Shown: positions 1 through 8,982 of the stretch, in pieces
How the letters are laid out: every line of letters starts with the position of its first letter
How positions within the stretch are numbered: position 1 is the first letter of the stretch
Virus record (IMG/VR): IMGVR_UViG_3300005538_000217
Coordinates: 1 to 37,935 of that record
DNA length: 37,935 nt
Origin: a virus
Strand: one strand, 5' to 3'
Made by a program: the position numbers and the translations under genes
The notes under the pieces: generated by a model
The model's input: the letters and a program-made list of their open reading frames with translations, nothing else
Database searches by the model: none
What the model was told of the DNA's origin: nothing

Positions 1-276
1 ATGAAAGAAGTCATCAACGCCCAACGGGCCGGCATCCTGGAGATCGAGAAAAACGTATTGGCGCTAAGATCCAATATCGTCATTGCTGACCTCACCACCC
101 GTCCAGACGTCCCGGGGGACGCTCCGCCGGCCGATCGAATCGAGATGGTGGCCAACGTCGTGCTGGCCTATCGCCACCTGGAAGACGCCCGCATGCGGTT
201 GGGCAAGGTCATCCAGGCGTATGATGGTGGCATATCGGTCTACGACAAGCCCGCCCCGGCGCCCTCACCTCCATGA
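1..276 (+). CDS. Small helical protein, possible Acb2/Tad1-type cyclic-nucleotide sponge
   Basis: A 91-residue protein that starts at the first base of the window, so the true start could lie upstream. It has an N-terminal helix (residues 1-30) and a C-terminal helix (about 48-80) carrying ArgHisLeuGluAspAlaArgMetArgLeuGlyLys, then a Pro-rich tail. The size, the two-helix hairpin and the LxxLEEA-like pattern resemble the phage Acb2/Tad1 hairpin family. Those proteins bind cyclic oligonucleotide signals and block CBASS or Thoeris defence. The match is by eye and from memory, so the function is inferred. Its stop overlaps the KTSC gene start by 4 nt (ATGA), which indicates a plus-strand operon. 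The alternative is an unrelated small phage protein. Confidence 0.6.
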   Translation: MKEVINAQRAGILEIEKNVLALRSNIVIADLTTRPDVPGDAPPADRIEMVANVVLAYRHLEDARMRLGKVIQAYDGGISVYDKPAPAPSPP

Positions 277-482
277 CCCGCGAGGACGTAAAATCCTCCA
301 ACCTCAAATCGGTTGGCTACGACAAAGAGAAAAAGGTTCTCGAGGTCGAGTTCCATTCCGGCGCCGTGCATCAATACTCGGGCGTGCCGGCCAACCTGCA
401 TCAGCGAATGATGAAAGCCAGCAGCATCGGTGGCTTCTTCCATACGCACATCCGAAATTTCTTCGATTCGAAGCCTGTGTGA
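273..482 (+). CDS. KTSC domain protein
   Basis: A 69-residue single-domain protein. Nearly the whole length matches the KTSC domain (named after the C-terminal domain of some lysyl-tRNA synthetases). Visible signatures are ValLysSerSerAsnLeu near residue 6, GlyTyrAsp near 15, LeuGluValGluPheHisSerGly near 23-30, TyrSerGlyValPro near 35-39, and an Ala-Ser...Gly-Phe-Phe...Ile-Arg end. Small KTSC proteins are common in phages, and their molecular role is not established. The start is fixed by a 4-nt ATGA overlap with the upstream gene. Confidence 0.92.
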   Translation: MTREDVKSSNLKSVGYDKEKKVLEVEFHSGAVHQYSGVPANLHQRMMKASSIGGFFHTHIRNFFDSKPV

Positions 483-868
483 AAGCCAACGGCCAGGTCC
501 GGTGGATCACCATTGGCACTGTTTCACAGCGTTACATTTTCGACCGGGGCCGCGGCGGCAAAGGACTGGAAATAGATTGGCGCGGCCGTTGCGATTGGTG
601 CCAGCCCTTCAGTTTTTTCCGCTGGGACGATCTGTTTTGGGCCGTGCGCCGACGGCTGGAACTCGCCGGGCTGGGAATGGTGGCCATCGCCTCGTCCACC
701 AAACGCGATTGCGGCCAGGTTATTCTGCTGGCGCTGGTGTGCCGGCATCCGGTTGCGAAACAGCGTTGGAAGCGCGGACCATCTTCCCGAAATTTTCGCG
801 CCGCGTCTGCCGTGTTTGAAGAGCCGCTTGATATTGCTGCTGCTCCGCCGGAGACAGCGACTGCTTGA
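479..868 (+). CDS. Hypothetical protein, convergent with the giant virion gene
   Basis: A possible third gene of the left plus-strand operon, 129 residues with a GTG start that overlaps the KTSC stop by 4 nt (GTGA). The first 80 codons are GC-rich at the third position and encode a Trp/Cys-containing protein (Asp-Trp-Cys-Gln near residue 45, Phe-Phe-Arg-Trp-Asp-Asp near 52). The last 50 codons run antisense into the 3' end of the large minus-strand gene that stops at 720, so that tail is unusual. No family is recognised. Support is the overlap and codon use only. Confidence 0.42.
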   Translation: MKANGQVRWITIGTVSQRYIFDRGRGGKGLEIDWRGRCDWCQPFSFFRWDDLFWAVRRRLELAGLGMVAIASSTKRDCGQVILLALVCRHPVAKQRWKRGPSSRNFRAASAVFEEPLDIAAAPPETATA

Positions 869-3800
869 ACTGCAGCTCGCGCGCCGCGTTGCCGGTGAAC
901 GGCCGGTCCGCAAAGTGCCGCAAAAATCCCTCGTCCGTGTGCCCTTCGGCCCGGAGTGCGTTGTACTCTTTGCGCGCGCCGGCCACGTCGCCGGCATCGA
1001 GCAGATCATCCAGTTTGCGGTACTGCCCTTCCACGCGTGCCTCAGCGTCTCGGGCCTTCTGGTAGGATTGACCCGCGGGTCCGGAGTTGCGGTTGAACTT
1101 TGCCGCCGCGTCGTATAGCTGCGTCTCGGCCGAATATTTGCGGCTGCCAATTCCCGCCAGCGCCTGCGCGGCCTGTGAAACTTTTGTTTGCTCTCGCGCC
1201 GGCGCGCCCGGCGCAAACCCCTCAGCGCCCATCGGCAACAGCCATGATCCAAAATCTTTGGCCATAATTTCAGCCGCGCGCACGGCCCGGTTGTCGGTCT
1301 CGATCGGAACGCTTAGTCTCGATCCGGTCCGCCAGTCCCGTTGCACCAGTGCGTCGATCGCCATTTTTGGATACGGCCCCACACGCCCGGCCGCAAAGTC
1401 CACCGGGTCCTGAATCAAGTGCCCGTAATCACTCACCAGGAAACGCGCGCTGTAAGCCCGGTCGCCCAACACGACCTTGTCCCACAACCGAGGGTCCCAC
1501 ATTGGGTCGTGGTCCTTGCGAAAGATGGCATTGATCACCCGTGCACCCGTATAGACCAGCGCGGCCTGCGCCAGGATAAAATATCGCTGCTCCGCGTTGT
1601 AAGGTTTCAAGGCCTGCCCGAGCACCTTTAATCGCGACACCAGGAAATCCGGAGCCGTAAACAGCAGCCGGTTCACATCCATCAACGTTTTATTCCGCCC
1701 CAGCGCCGTCCACGCGAGTTTGTTTTGCTGTGCGCCAAAGGCTGCATTGGCCTGCTGCGCCGTCTGCTCATATACCTGCTCCTGCGAAATTTTGCCGCTG
1801 GCGATATCTCCGGCGTAACGCTCCAGGTTGGCGTGCAAAAACACTTTGGCGGTCTTCGCCTTCAGTGCTGGCATGTAGCTCTTGAAAAGAAAATCGCTCA
1901 ACCTGGTCATGACGTCGCCCAGCCCCGGCACCTTCGACCACAGGCCTCCGTGGCCCGCGAGTCCTTCCTCAAAGAGTTCCCGGCTGCCATCGAATCCGAG
2001 ATTCGTTCCGGCTCGCATCAGCCGCGCCAGTTCAGGATCTCGAGCGGGATCTAATTCAACTCCGCGCGTCGACGGCGAGAGTAATGCCAGACGTTCTCTT
2101 GACGGCAGCCCGGCAAAAGCGTGAAACATGGAGTGCTCGGCCAGAGTGGCCATGTGAAACGTTGCGCTGGCAAATTTCGATCCCTTCAAAAACACCGTGC
2201 TGTTCAATAGCGCATTGGTCACCTTGGCAAAATCACCTAGCGGACCGTCCGGATCACGCAGGATGGATTTGCCCAATTCGTTTTTCAAAAAGCTATAGTG
2301 GTCTGGGTGCACAAGGAAATCCCCGTTCACCAGGATCGGGTTTCCCTCCTCGCTCATGCCCGCAAATTTCCAGCCGCGCAATGCCCAATGGTCGATCGTG
2401 CGATATGGACGCCCGTCCGCCGTCAGCGCGTCTTTGGGTCTCCAGTTCGAATCCACGAAATAAGTCCGCTGTCCCACGTCGCGCGGCTCGATGCGCGCGC
2501 CGCCCGAGATCTGCACAATCGGCTTGCCGTCGGCCGCCTTGGCGTCCTTTAAATTTTTGATCACGCCGCGGTCCGCCAGGGCGTCGTGAAATTCCGCGTT
2601 GTAATGTCCGACCAGGTCGCCCACGTCGAGCGACACCGGGCTGCCGCCGGCCATAATGCCATCGAAATAACTCGGCACCGTCCGTTGCAGTGCGAAAAAT
2701 GGATCCCGCGGGTCAAGCTTCGCGCCAGGGTTGCGTGGTGTCTGTGGACGCTTCCATTGTGGATCTTCAGGATCAAACTCCCCTTCGTATTTCGGCTTCA
2801 CTTTCCACAACTGCGGCAGTCCGTATTCGGCCCGACCACGGTCGATCAGCCCCAGGCCTTGTCCGTCGGAAAGTTTTTGTTCGAAATCCAATTGCACGCG
2901 CCGCGCCAGCACTTTTTCTTTTTCAGTCAACCGCAGTGCGGTTTCCCAAATTTGCCGGTACCGCTCGGGCACCATGTCAGCCTGGCTGCGCAGCAACTGT
3001 TCGTCCCCGTGGGCGTCCAACCAGGCGCCGATCGCTTCACGCCGCATGCGTTGCGGCACCGCGTCGCGAATTTCCTGCACCCATTTGTGGGTCTCGAGCC
3101 CCGTCCACTGTTTTTCAAAAAACCAGTCCTTCATGAGTGAACGAAAATTGTCGTCCACCGGTGGCGATTTATATTGTGCCTTGAACGCCTCCCAGCCGGC
3201 GCGCAGTCGACCCCACGCATTGGCCAACTTATCCTTGCCGCGGTTGTAATCGTCGGCCAGCCGTTTAAACAGGTTAAGCCGGTCCTTGATCGGCACGCCT
3301 GGTGAATCCGCGCCATTAGCTTTTAACCAGGAAGTTAAATCGTCGAGCGTCCGGCCGCCCGGCAGCTCCTTCATCTGGCTTTTGAGGATTTCGCCCTTGG
3401 CCACCATTTCATCGTAGACCCGTTTTTTCAGGTCCTCCGGGATGCGTGGCAGTTCGCTGTCCATGATGGACTGCAGTTCGTCCACCAACTGGCGCGCGTG
3501 CAAGCCGTTCCCGGCCTGGTTGGCAATCTGCAAATCGTTCGTCAGCTTTTCCATCCGGCTGAAGACGTCGCGCACATAATCCGGATTCGTCACGCGCTCG
3601 CGCTCGAGGCCACGCGCCTCTTTCACCAGGCGATAGCGTTCGCTCCGCAGTTCCGGGGGCAATTTGTTACCCGGCCGTTTCTGTGTGGCGTTGATTTCGT
3701 CCAGCCGTTTGCCGATCGCTTCGCGCCGGGCTTCGATCTCGCTCAATGGCGTCTGGCCCTCTCCAGAGTGCATCGCTTTCAACAAAGTCACGTGCGCCTC

Positions 3801-6080
3801 GTCCGCGTCGAATCCCGGCAAATTCTGCTTCCTTAAAAACTCAACGCCTTCCTGGACCGCGGCCGCCAGGCGCCTGCCGCCCGCGTACGCCGCGCGCACA
3901 ACCTTCAGTGCCGAGTGGATCAATGTCTGTGTGGCCCACTTCGGAAACGCCATCCCGACTTCGCCCTCGCGCAACGGTTTTAGCGGATCTGTTTTCTCGA
4001 TCGCGTTGTTCAGCCAGTCCATCACCGGATCTTTCGTCCGCGGCGTTCCACTTTCCCCTTCCTGCGCCACCCGGTTTTTGAAAGTTCCTTTGGCGGTTGG
4101 CTGGGTGACGACGTCCTCTTTGCCGCGCTTGAATGTGCGGTTGTCGTACATGATTTCGGTGCCGCCCTCGACGCGCTGCGTGCCGTACTTGGCGCCGTCG
4201 TCCATGGTCACGCTCACAACATTCCCATCTTGATCAAATTCAAACTCGCGCACTTTGAACGGTGCGCCGCGGATCCTCAGCGTGTCGCCCGGTTGCAGAT
4301 CGTCGGCCACGATCGTGCGCTGGTTCACGCCCGGCCGGGAAACGTCACGCGCAAAAGCTGCGTCCCGTGTGGTTTGTTTTTTCTCGAGAGATTGTTGGGC
4401 TCGAAAACCCTTGCGCGCATTTGCGGCATCGTTGATGGCGTCCCCGAGTTGGTCGACCTGGCCCGGGTCGCCCTTGAATATTCCAGATTGGAATAATGCA
4501 TCGGCCGCCGTATCGGCTGGCTGGCCTCCGGTTTTGAAAATCTTGCGCGCCGCGCCGATCGGTTTCCAGTCGGGATTGGCTTCCTTGATCAGGGTCGGGT
4601 CGATGTGCCCGATGGTGCCCTCAACTTCGTCGATAATGTCGTGAGGGCGATAGTTCGTGTATGTCCCCGTACGCGAACCAGCCGCGCTGCGAGATGGAAT
4701 CTCACCACCTTCCACCGGGATTGTCTCGCTGACCTGTGTGGTCGCAAGAGGAGCGGCTTTTTCCGCTGGGGTGGATGTTGTCGGCGTTACCGACTCACCA
4801 GTGCCCCCGGTTTCAGTTTCGGGCGCGGCCGGGACTGTTTTCTCACCTTCAGCCGGCTCTGTCAATGTTGGTCCGAGCACCCGCTGTTTCAGGTCGAAAG
4901 CTTGCCGTTGGGTCAGATCCGGAAACGCCTGCACGATATCCAGGCTGCCGGCGTCCGGGTTCAGACGGATCCAGGATTCGGGGTCCAATGGGGGCGCCTC
5001 TTCCGGCATACTGTCTTTTTGAGCAGTACCTGCATCGTTTTGCTTCAAATTGGCTTCGGCCGGAGCAATTGTTCCGCTCTGCCCCTCTTCTGCCGCAGGC
5101 GCTTGCGCCTGTTTCCGTCTGAATTCGGCCAACATGTCCCGCCCAGGCATTCGCATCTGGTTGCCCTGTAACGCCGCCTGCAGGTCGGCCAAGGCACCTG
5201 GTGACGTGTCCGCCGCTGGCGCCTCATTGGCCGGTGCCGCTGGCACTGCGGCAGGTGCAGCACGGACTTCCGGGGTTTGTTCACTTGAGGGTCCCATTTC
5301 CCCAGGAGCGAGCGCGTGGGATGCTGAAAGCGTTCCGAAGCCCAGGTTCGCGATCCCCGCCGTGATCAGCCGTCCGATCTTTCCTTCATCGCGTTGTGCC
5401 GCCGGCTTGCTCAATTCGTCATGCAGCTGCTGGGCCTGCTCCGGCAGCTGGCTGAACATCTGTCCTGCAAACGTCGCCGAGACCGCCCTTTGTGCCGTTT
5501 CTGAAAGCGCCCCGGTGCCCAGTGTGGCGATGCCTAAAGGCGAAGTCAGCCCGCGCGCCAGGTCCCCGATTTCGTCGAGCGCTCCCGCGGCAGCCGTCTC
5601 GTGAAATTTCGGCGGCTGGAAATCCTGCTGGTCTTCCGTGTCAGGCGCCACCGTCATCGGCACGCCGCCGACCATCTCGACCGGGTGTGCCGTTTCCCGA
5701 TTGATCTCAGCCTGCGCTTCCTCAGGCGTGCGCTTCGGCGCTTCCGGCCAAAGGCCGCGATTCACAAAATCCCAGGCTGCACCCGCTTTGTCGGCCACTG
5801 CACTCATCTCGTCCGGATGAGTGAGCTGCTCAGACAGGTGTTGCTTGTCTTCCGGACTGACCTGCGCAAATCGGCTCTGCCATTGTGCAGTGGGAGATCC
5901 CGGAATGGGCTTTAGAAAATCAAGGTCGCTGCCCCCCACTCCAAACTCGTCATCGCTTAGCACTCTGGATTGTGCGGGAGCGGAGACGCCAAACTCCTCA
6001 TCGCTTAAAAGTTTCGGCGTCGGCGTATTGGTCTGTGGCGCTGCCACAACACCAAAATCGTCATCTGACAAAAGTGGCAT
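720..6080 (-). CDS. Giant virion or ejection protein (large polyvalent-protein type)
   Basis: A 1786-residue protein, the largest gene of the window and the last of the leftward structural module. The N-terminus carries three copies of a Leu-Ser-Asp-x-x-Phe-Gly-Val motif at residues 4-11, 25-32 and 41-48. Next come an Ala/Pro/Glu-rich disordered stretch (about 240-460), a charged helical middle (about 700-1050) and a C-terminal segment (about 1400-1700) with hydrophobic helices, including Thr-Ala-Pro-Asp-Phe-Leu-Val-Ser-Arg. That C-terminal segment resembles the ends of phage 'large polyvalent proteins' and internal ejection proteins of podoviruses. I infer a role in delivery into or through the host envelope; no catalytic motif is clear. 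It stops 2 bp after an Ala-Glu end, converging with a plus-strand ORF. Confidence 0.85.
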   Translation of the reverse strand: MPLLSDDDFGVVAAPQTNTPTPKLLSDEEFGVSAPAQSRVLSDDEFGVGGSDLDFLKPIPGSPTAQWQSRFAQVSPEDKQHLSEQLTHPDEMSAVADKAGAAWDFVNRGLWPEAPKRTPEEAQAEINRETAHPVEMVGGVPMTVAPDTEDQQDFQPPKFHETAAAGALDEIGDLARGLTSPLGIATLGTGALSETAQRAVSATFAGQMFSQLPEQAQQLHDELSKPAAQRDEGKIGRLITAGIANLGFGTLSASHALAPGEMGPSSEQTPEVRAAPAAVPAAPANEAPAADTSPGALADLQAALQGNQMRMPGRDMLAEFRRKQAQAPAAEEGQSGTIAPAEANLKQNDAGTAQKDSMPEEAPPLDPESWIRLNPDAGSLDIVQAFPDLTQRQAFDLKQRVLGPTLTEPAEGEKTVPAAPETETGGTGESVTPTTSTPAEKAAPLATTQVSETIPVEGGEIPSRSAAGSRTGTYTNYRPHDIIDEVEGTIGHIDPTLIKEANPDWKPIGAARKIFKTGGQPADTAADALFQSGIFKGDPGQVDQLGDAINDAANARKGFRAQQSLEKKQTTRDAAFARDVSRPGVNQRTIVADDLQPGDTLRIRGAPFKVREFEFDQDGNVVSVTMDDGAKYGTQRVEGGTEIMYDNRTFKRGKEDVVTQPTAKGTFKNRVAQEGESGTPRTKDPVMDWLNNAIEKTDPLKPLREGEVGMAFPKWATQTLIHSALKVVRAAYAGGRRLAAAVQEGVEFLRKQNLPGFDADEAHVTLLKAMHSGEGQTPLSEIEARREAIGKRLDEINATQKRPGNKLPPELRSERYRLVKEARGLERERVTNPDYVRDVFSRMEKLTNDLQIANQAGNGLHARQLVDELQSIMDSELPRIPEDLKKRVYDEMVAKGEILKSQMKELPGGRTLDDLTSWLKANGADSPGVPIKDRLNLFKRLADDYNRGKDKLANAWGRLRAGWEAFKAQYKSPPVDDNFRSLMKDWFFEKQWTGLETHKWVQEIRDAVPQRMRREAIGAWLDAHGDEQLLRSQADMVPERYRQIWETALRLTEKEKVLARRVQLDFEQKLSDGQGLGLIDRGRAEYGLPQLWKVKPKYEGEFDPEDPQWKRPQTPRNPGAKLDPRDPFFALQRTVPSYFDGIMAGGSPVSLDVGDLVGHYNAEFHDALADRGVIKNLKDAKAADGKPIVQISGGARIEPRDVGQRTYFVDSNWRPKDALTADGRPYRTIDHWALRGWKFAGMSEEGNPILVNGDFLVHPDHYSFLKNELGKSILRDPDGPLGDFAKVTNALLNSTVFLKGSKFASATFHMATLAEHSMFHAFAGLPSRERLALLSPSTRGVELDPARDPELARLMRAGTNLGFDGSRELFEEGLAGHGGLWSKVPGLGDVMTRLSDFLFKSYMPALKAKTAKVFLHANLERYAGDIASGKISQEQVYEQTAQQANAAFGAQQNKLAWTALGRNKTLMDVNRLLFTAPDFLVSRLKVLGQALKPYNAEQRYFILAQAALVYTGARVINAIFRKDHDPMWDPRLWDKVVLGDRAYSARFLVSDYGHLIQDPVDFAAGRVGPYPKMAIDALVQRDWRTGSRLSVPIETDNRAVRAAEIMAKDFGSWLLPMGAEGFAPGAPAREQTKVSQAAQALAGIGSRKYSAETQLYDAAAKFNRNSGPAGQSYQKARDAEARVEGQYRKLDDLLDAGDVAGARKEYNALRAEGHTDEGFLRHFADRPFTGNAARELQFKQSLSPAEQQQYQAALQTRQTRRENFGKMVRASNAVSQPDAGTPAPAE

Positions 6081-6089
6081 TGAAAGCCG

Positions 6090-6251
6090 CTATCCCTTCA
6101 CTCGTTTCAACCTAGGGTTGCGCTTCTTCGCCGCGGGCGACGCATTGCGTGCCGCGCTGGCGAGGATCGCCCGGGCACGGTCGATCGGCATGTGTTTCTT
6201 CGCGCTCATGTGCTGGGCGATGTGCTCGAGTCCTGGATGTTGTTCGCTCAT
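6090..6251 (-). CDS. Small basic protein of unknown function
   Basis: A 53-residue ORF in the gap between the giant gene and the next structural gene. It starts MetSerGluGlnHisProGlyLeuGlu, is rich in Ala, Arg and Lys, and ends in a very basic tail (LysLysArgAsnProArgLeuLysArg). It ends 9 bp before the start of the giant gene and begins 21 bp after the upstream stop, which fits the tight packing here. No family is recognised. The basic tail could bind nucleic acid, but that is a guess. Confidence 0.6.
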   Translation of the reverse strand: MSEQHPGLEHIAQHMSAKKHMPIDRARAILASAARNASPAAKKRNPRLKRVKG

Positions 6252-6272
6252 AAATTTGGCAAAAGAATGGCA

Positions 6273-7253
6273 TTAGTATCCGAGCTTTGGCGGCTGCGCC
6301 GCGCCCAAGCCCTGTACGGCTTGCGTCGGCGGAGCATTTGTTCCGGTATCGAAGCCTTGGCCGGTCCAAGTCCCAACCAGGTTTGTGTTTGTCGCGCTGC
6401 GATATTTTGCACCCACCACGCGCTGGCCCGGGTCGGGCGGCGCAATAGGAATCTGCGGAGCCTGCACGCCGGAAGCAGCGCCACTTGATGCGTCTGGCCA
6501 CGAATAAGTCGTATTTACGGTGTTGGTTGTGGGTGGTCCACCGAGCGGGTTCGGCTTAACGGTAATTTGCCTTTTGTCGGGAGGAAGTGTCTCGCCGGAA
6601 CGCTTCTTGAGGAGGTCGCCAAGCTGTTGCGCATGCGCCTGCAGTTCTGCTTTTTTATTCGGGTCATTCTCAGCATCGGCTGCTGCCTGAGCCGCATCAG
6701 CCGAGTCAGCCAAGTGCTCATCTGCTCCCGTCACGCTTTTATTCTTTGACTGCGCCGCCATCTGGTTCGCGATCGTAGCCCAGTCCATTTTGCCGTCGTA
6801 CAGTGCACGGAAATCCGGCTGCTGCAGCATCTGCTCGTAAAGCTGGGGGTTGCTCGACATTCCCTTGTCTACTGAATCACGAACATATTGGTTGGCGTCC
6901 TGGGGGCTCATCTTTCCAGCTACCACTTGTTGGGCGAGCGAGCCCATGGAATCGCGCCACGACGCATGGCCATTAGCCAGGTCCTGCGCCGCCTGCTGGA
7001 CCCCGTAACGCTTTTCCAAAATATCGTTTTTATCAGCCTCCGATTTTTGCAGGATGTCGTTCCTCCGGTCCTGCTCGGCAGCCCGGTCCTCCTGGCCCTG
7101 CTCCATGTTCGCGAAGTGTTGCATCTGCGCATTGCGGAACGACAGGTCCGCGTCGGCGCGTTTGTTTTCCACCTGCAATTGCCGGTTGCGCAAAAAACTG
7201 TTCCCCAGTTCGTCCAACTGGTTGTCGAGAAGTGCTACGTCTGCTCTGTTCAT
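6273..7253 (-). CDS. Gln/Asp-rich helical structural protein
   Basis: A 326-residue protein beginning MetAsnArgAlaAspValAlaLeuLeu. The first 150 residues are a strongly charged helical, coiled-coil-like region rich in Gln, Asn, Asp and Arg. The C-terminal 110 residues are Pro/Gly/Thr-rich and look extended, ending in ProProLysLeuGlyTyr. The start at 7253 is chosen because it lies 5 bp past the stop of the upstream gene; an extension to 7337 would overlap it. It sits between the Gln-rich paralogue pair and the giant virion protein, so an internal virion or tail-associated role is likely. No family is recognised. Confidence 0.75.
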   Translation of the reverse strand: MNRADVALLDNQLDELGNSFLRNRQLQVENKRADADLSFRNAQMQHFANMEQGQEDRAAEQDRRNDILQKSEADKNDILEKRYGVQQAAQDLANGHASWRDSMGSLAQQVVAGKMSPQDANQYVRDSVDKGMSSNPQLYEQMLQQPDFRALYDGKMDWATIANQMAAQSKNKSVTGADEHLADSADAAQAAADAENDPNKKAELQAHAQQLGDLLKKRSGETLPPDKRQITVKPNPLGGPPTTNTVNTTYSWPDASSGAASGVQAPQIPIAPPDPGQRVVGAKYRSATNTNLVGTWTGQGFDTGTNAPPTQAVQGLGAAQPPKLGY

Positions 7254-7258
7254 AAAAT

Positions 7259-8431
7259 TTATGGGGCGCCCGGCCGGTAACCGAGGTTGGCCGCCGCGTT
7301 GCCGCCGGCGAGTAGAGTTGAAAGCCCTGCCATCCACGGATTGACCTGGTTTTCGGCGCTTTGCATTTGGGTCTGCCAGCTTTGGAGCGCTGCGCTCTGG
7401 GCGCCGTTGCCGGTATTGGGCAGCTGGCTCAATTGTTGTCCCTGGTAGAACGGCGTCGCGCCGCCCTGTGCTCCGGACAGGCTGGAAAATTCGCTCTCGG
7501 GCGTTTGCCCGGTGACCAGCGAACTGAGGTTGCCGATGTTCTGTTGCTCGCGGCGGAACTCGATATCCTGCGGGGTCATGCCGCCCTCGAGCTCGCTCAT
7601 GCCGGCGCCCAGTTCCTGCAAAGTATTCTGTTGTCCGGCAAAGCCGGTCGTGAGTGGCTGCGCGAAGTTCGGCGTATTCTGGCCCGTGCCGGTGCCTCCG
7701 CGGGCGGAGCTCGCGGCCGTGCCGCCCTGCATGAGCATGTTTTGCATTTCCGGCGTGAGCGTGCCGGAGTTGGCTGCCTGCAATTCCTGTTCGACCTGGT
7801 TGTTGAGGGTCTGCGCCACTGGCTCGTTGAGTGGCTGGCTGATCTGCTGTTGGACGAGTTGGTTTTCCAGCTGCCGGGCCTGCACGCCCTGTGGGTTGGC
7901 TTGTTGTTCCTCCTGGAGCGACTGCTGGATGAACTGCGGGTCGTATTTCTGTTGCAGCGCCAGTTTCACCTGCGCCATGGCGTTGGCGAGTTGTCCCTGC
8001 ACGTCGGCCGTGCCGTAACCGGAAAAGTTAAATGTCTGCGGCCCGGCTGGCACCCTCACGTTTTGGCTCTTCAGTTTGGGTTGGCCCAGGCTGGCGTATT
8101 TTCCGCCGGGCTGCCAATCGGACGGGTTATAGGCCACCCACTGCCCTTGCCCCTGCACAGCCTTGCCGAACCCGTTCGTGGTCGTCGCGCCTGGCACATA
8201 AGCCATTTGCTGCGTGGTGAAATGCTTGGGCATATTCACTGTCACGCTTCTGCCCTGCTGGGCGGCCGCCTCCAGCTGGTCCTGGATGGGCAACAACTCC
8301 GCTTCGACGTTGGAAAGCTGTGCGCTCGCCGCGCCTAAATTCGGCTGCGAAGGCGTCAAGGCGCCACTCATGGAAAGCCCTGTGGTCGTCGCCGTCAGCG
8401 CGAGGCCGATCGCTGGAATTATGTAGGGCAT
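7259..8431 (-). CDS. Gln-rich virion-associated protein, paralogue A
   Basis: A 390-residue protein with a hydrophobic N-terminus (residues 1-25, MetProTyrIleIleProAlaIleGly) and a long Gln/Asn/Gly-rich body. Its C-terminal half shares clear blocks with the gene at 8979-10055: ProGluXGluPheSerSerLeuSerGlyAlaGlnGlyGlyAla, then Gln-x-x-Asn-Pro-Trp-x-Ala-Gly-Leu-Ser-Thr-Leu, then Leu-Gly-Tyr. The start overlaps the sulfotransferase-like gene by 13 bp, which supports coupling. Position and composition suggest an internal or tail protein. The short hydrophobic start could be a membrane segment. No named family. Confidence 0.8.
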   Translation of the reverse strand: MPYIIPAIGLALTATTTGLSMSGALTPSQPNLGAASAQLSNVEAELLPIQDQLEAAAQQGRSVTVNMPKHFTTQQMAYVPGATTTNGFGKAVQGQGQWVAYNPSDWQPGGKYASLGQPKLKSQNVRVPAGPQTFNFSGYGTADVQGQLANAMAQVKLALQQKYDPQFIQQSLQEEQQANPQGVQARQLENQLVQQQISQPLNEPVAQTLNNQVEQELQAANSGTLTPEMQNMLMQGGTAASSARGGTGTGQNTPNFAQPLTTGFAGQQNTLQELGAGMSELEGGMTPQDIEFRREQQNIGNLSSLVTGQTPESEFSSLSGAQGGATPFYQGQQLSQLPNTGNGAQSAALQSWQTQMQSAENQVNPWMAGLSTLLAGGNAAANLGYRPGAP

Positions 8432-8982
8432 AACTTTATTTTTTCCGGCCGCACATTCGTTTCCAGTTCCTGCAGCAGCTCGCACCGCAGTGCGTCCCAG
8501 GGATTGCCGGGCGTGAGAAACCGCCACGCTTCCTCCAACACAAGTTTGGAATCCAGGTCGTCAAAGTCGCATTCGATGAACGTACCGGCTTTCAGTCCGC
8601 TCCTCAGGTCCTCGAGCTTTTGCGCGGCGATATCGAAAATGTGTTTCAGTTCGGCCGGCTCGAAGGAAATGCCGGCATAGGGGCGCTCGCGAAAATATTT
8701 TTCATAAGACTCGCGCGCGTGTGCCAGGTCACGCCGCACAATCAGCCAGCGCGCCTCCGGCAGCAGTTGTTGAAGTTCCTTACCGAACAATAACAGGCCG
8801 CTGTCCGCGTCGCCGGCGTAGTCGCAGGACGCGCGTCGCAACTCCTCGATCACACCGTGCGCGTTGGGTCCGCGTTTGCTGGCGTCGTGCCAGCAGAAGC
8901 TTTTGCCGCAGGTAAAAAAGTTCGCCAGCCACGCGGTCCGGCTGCGTGGCAATCCGGTGATGAAAAAGTGGTTTCGCTTCAT
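8419..8982 (-). CDS. Sulfotransferase-like P-loop protein
   Basis: A 187-residue protein starting with a short beta strand and then GlyLeuProArgSerArgThrAlaTrpLeu (residues 10-19). That is the 5'-phosphosulfate-binding loop pattern of sulfotransferase-fold enzymes. A later LeuIleValArgArgAspLeuAlaHisAlaArgGluSer stretch (about 80-92) matches the typical 3'-phosphate-binding region. These enzymes move sulfate from PAPS to an acceptor. The acceptor here is unknown; a sugar or surface polymer would be plausible. The gene sits between two paralogous virion genes, with a 4-nt overlap upstream. It is shorter than cellular sulfotransferases (usually 250-300 residues). Confidence 0.75.
   Translation of the reverse strand: MKRNHFFITGLPRSRTAWLANFFTCGKSFCWHDASKRGPNAHGVIEELRRASCDYAGDADSGLLLFGKELQQLLPEARWLIVRRDLAHARESYEKYFRERPYAGISFEPAELKHIFDIAAQKLEDLRSGLKAGTFIECDFDDLDSKLVLEEAWRFLTPGNPWDALRCELLQELETNVRPEKIKLCPT

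Noticed and set aside
6112-6501. 129-residue minus ORF across the 3' end of the gene at 6273
   Set aside because: It overlaps the better supported gene out of frame and has Arg/Cys-rich shadow composition. The 53-residue ORF at 6090-6251 is a better explanation for the gap.
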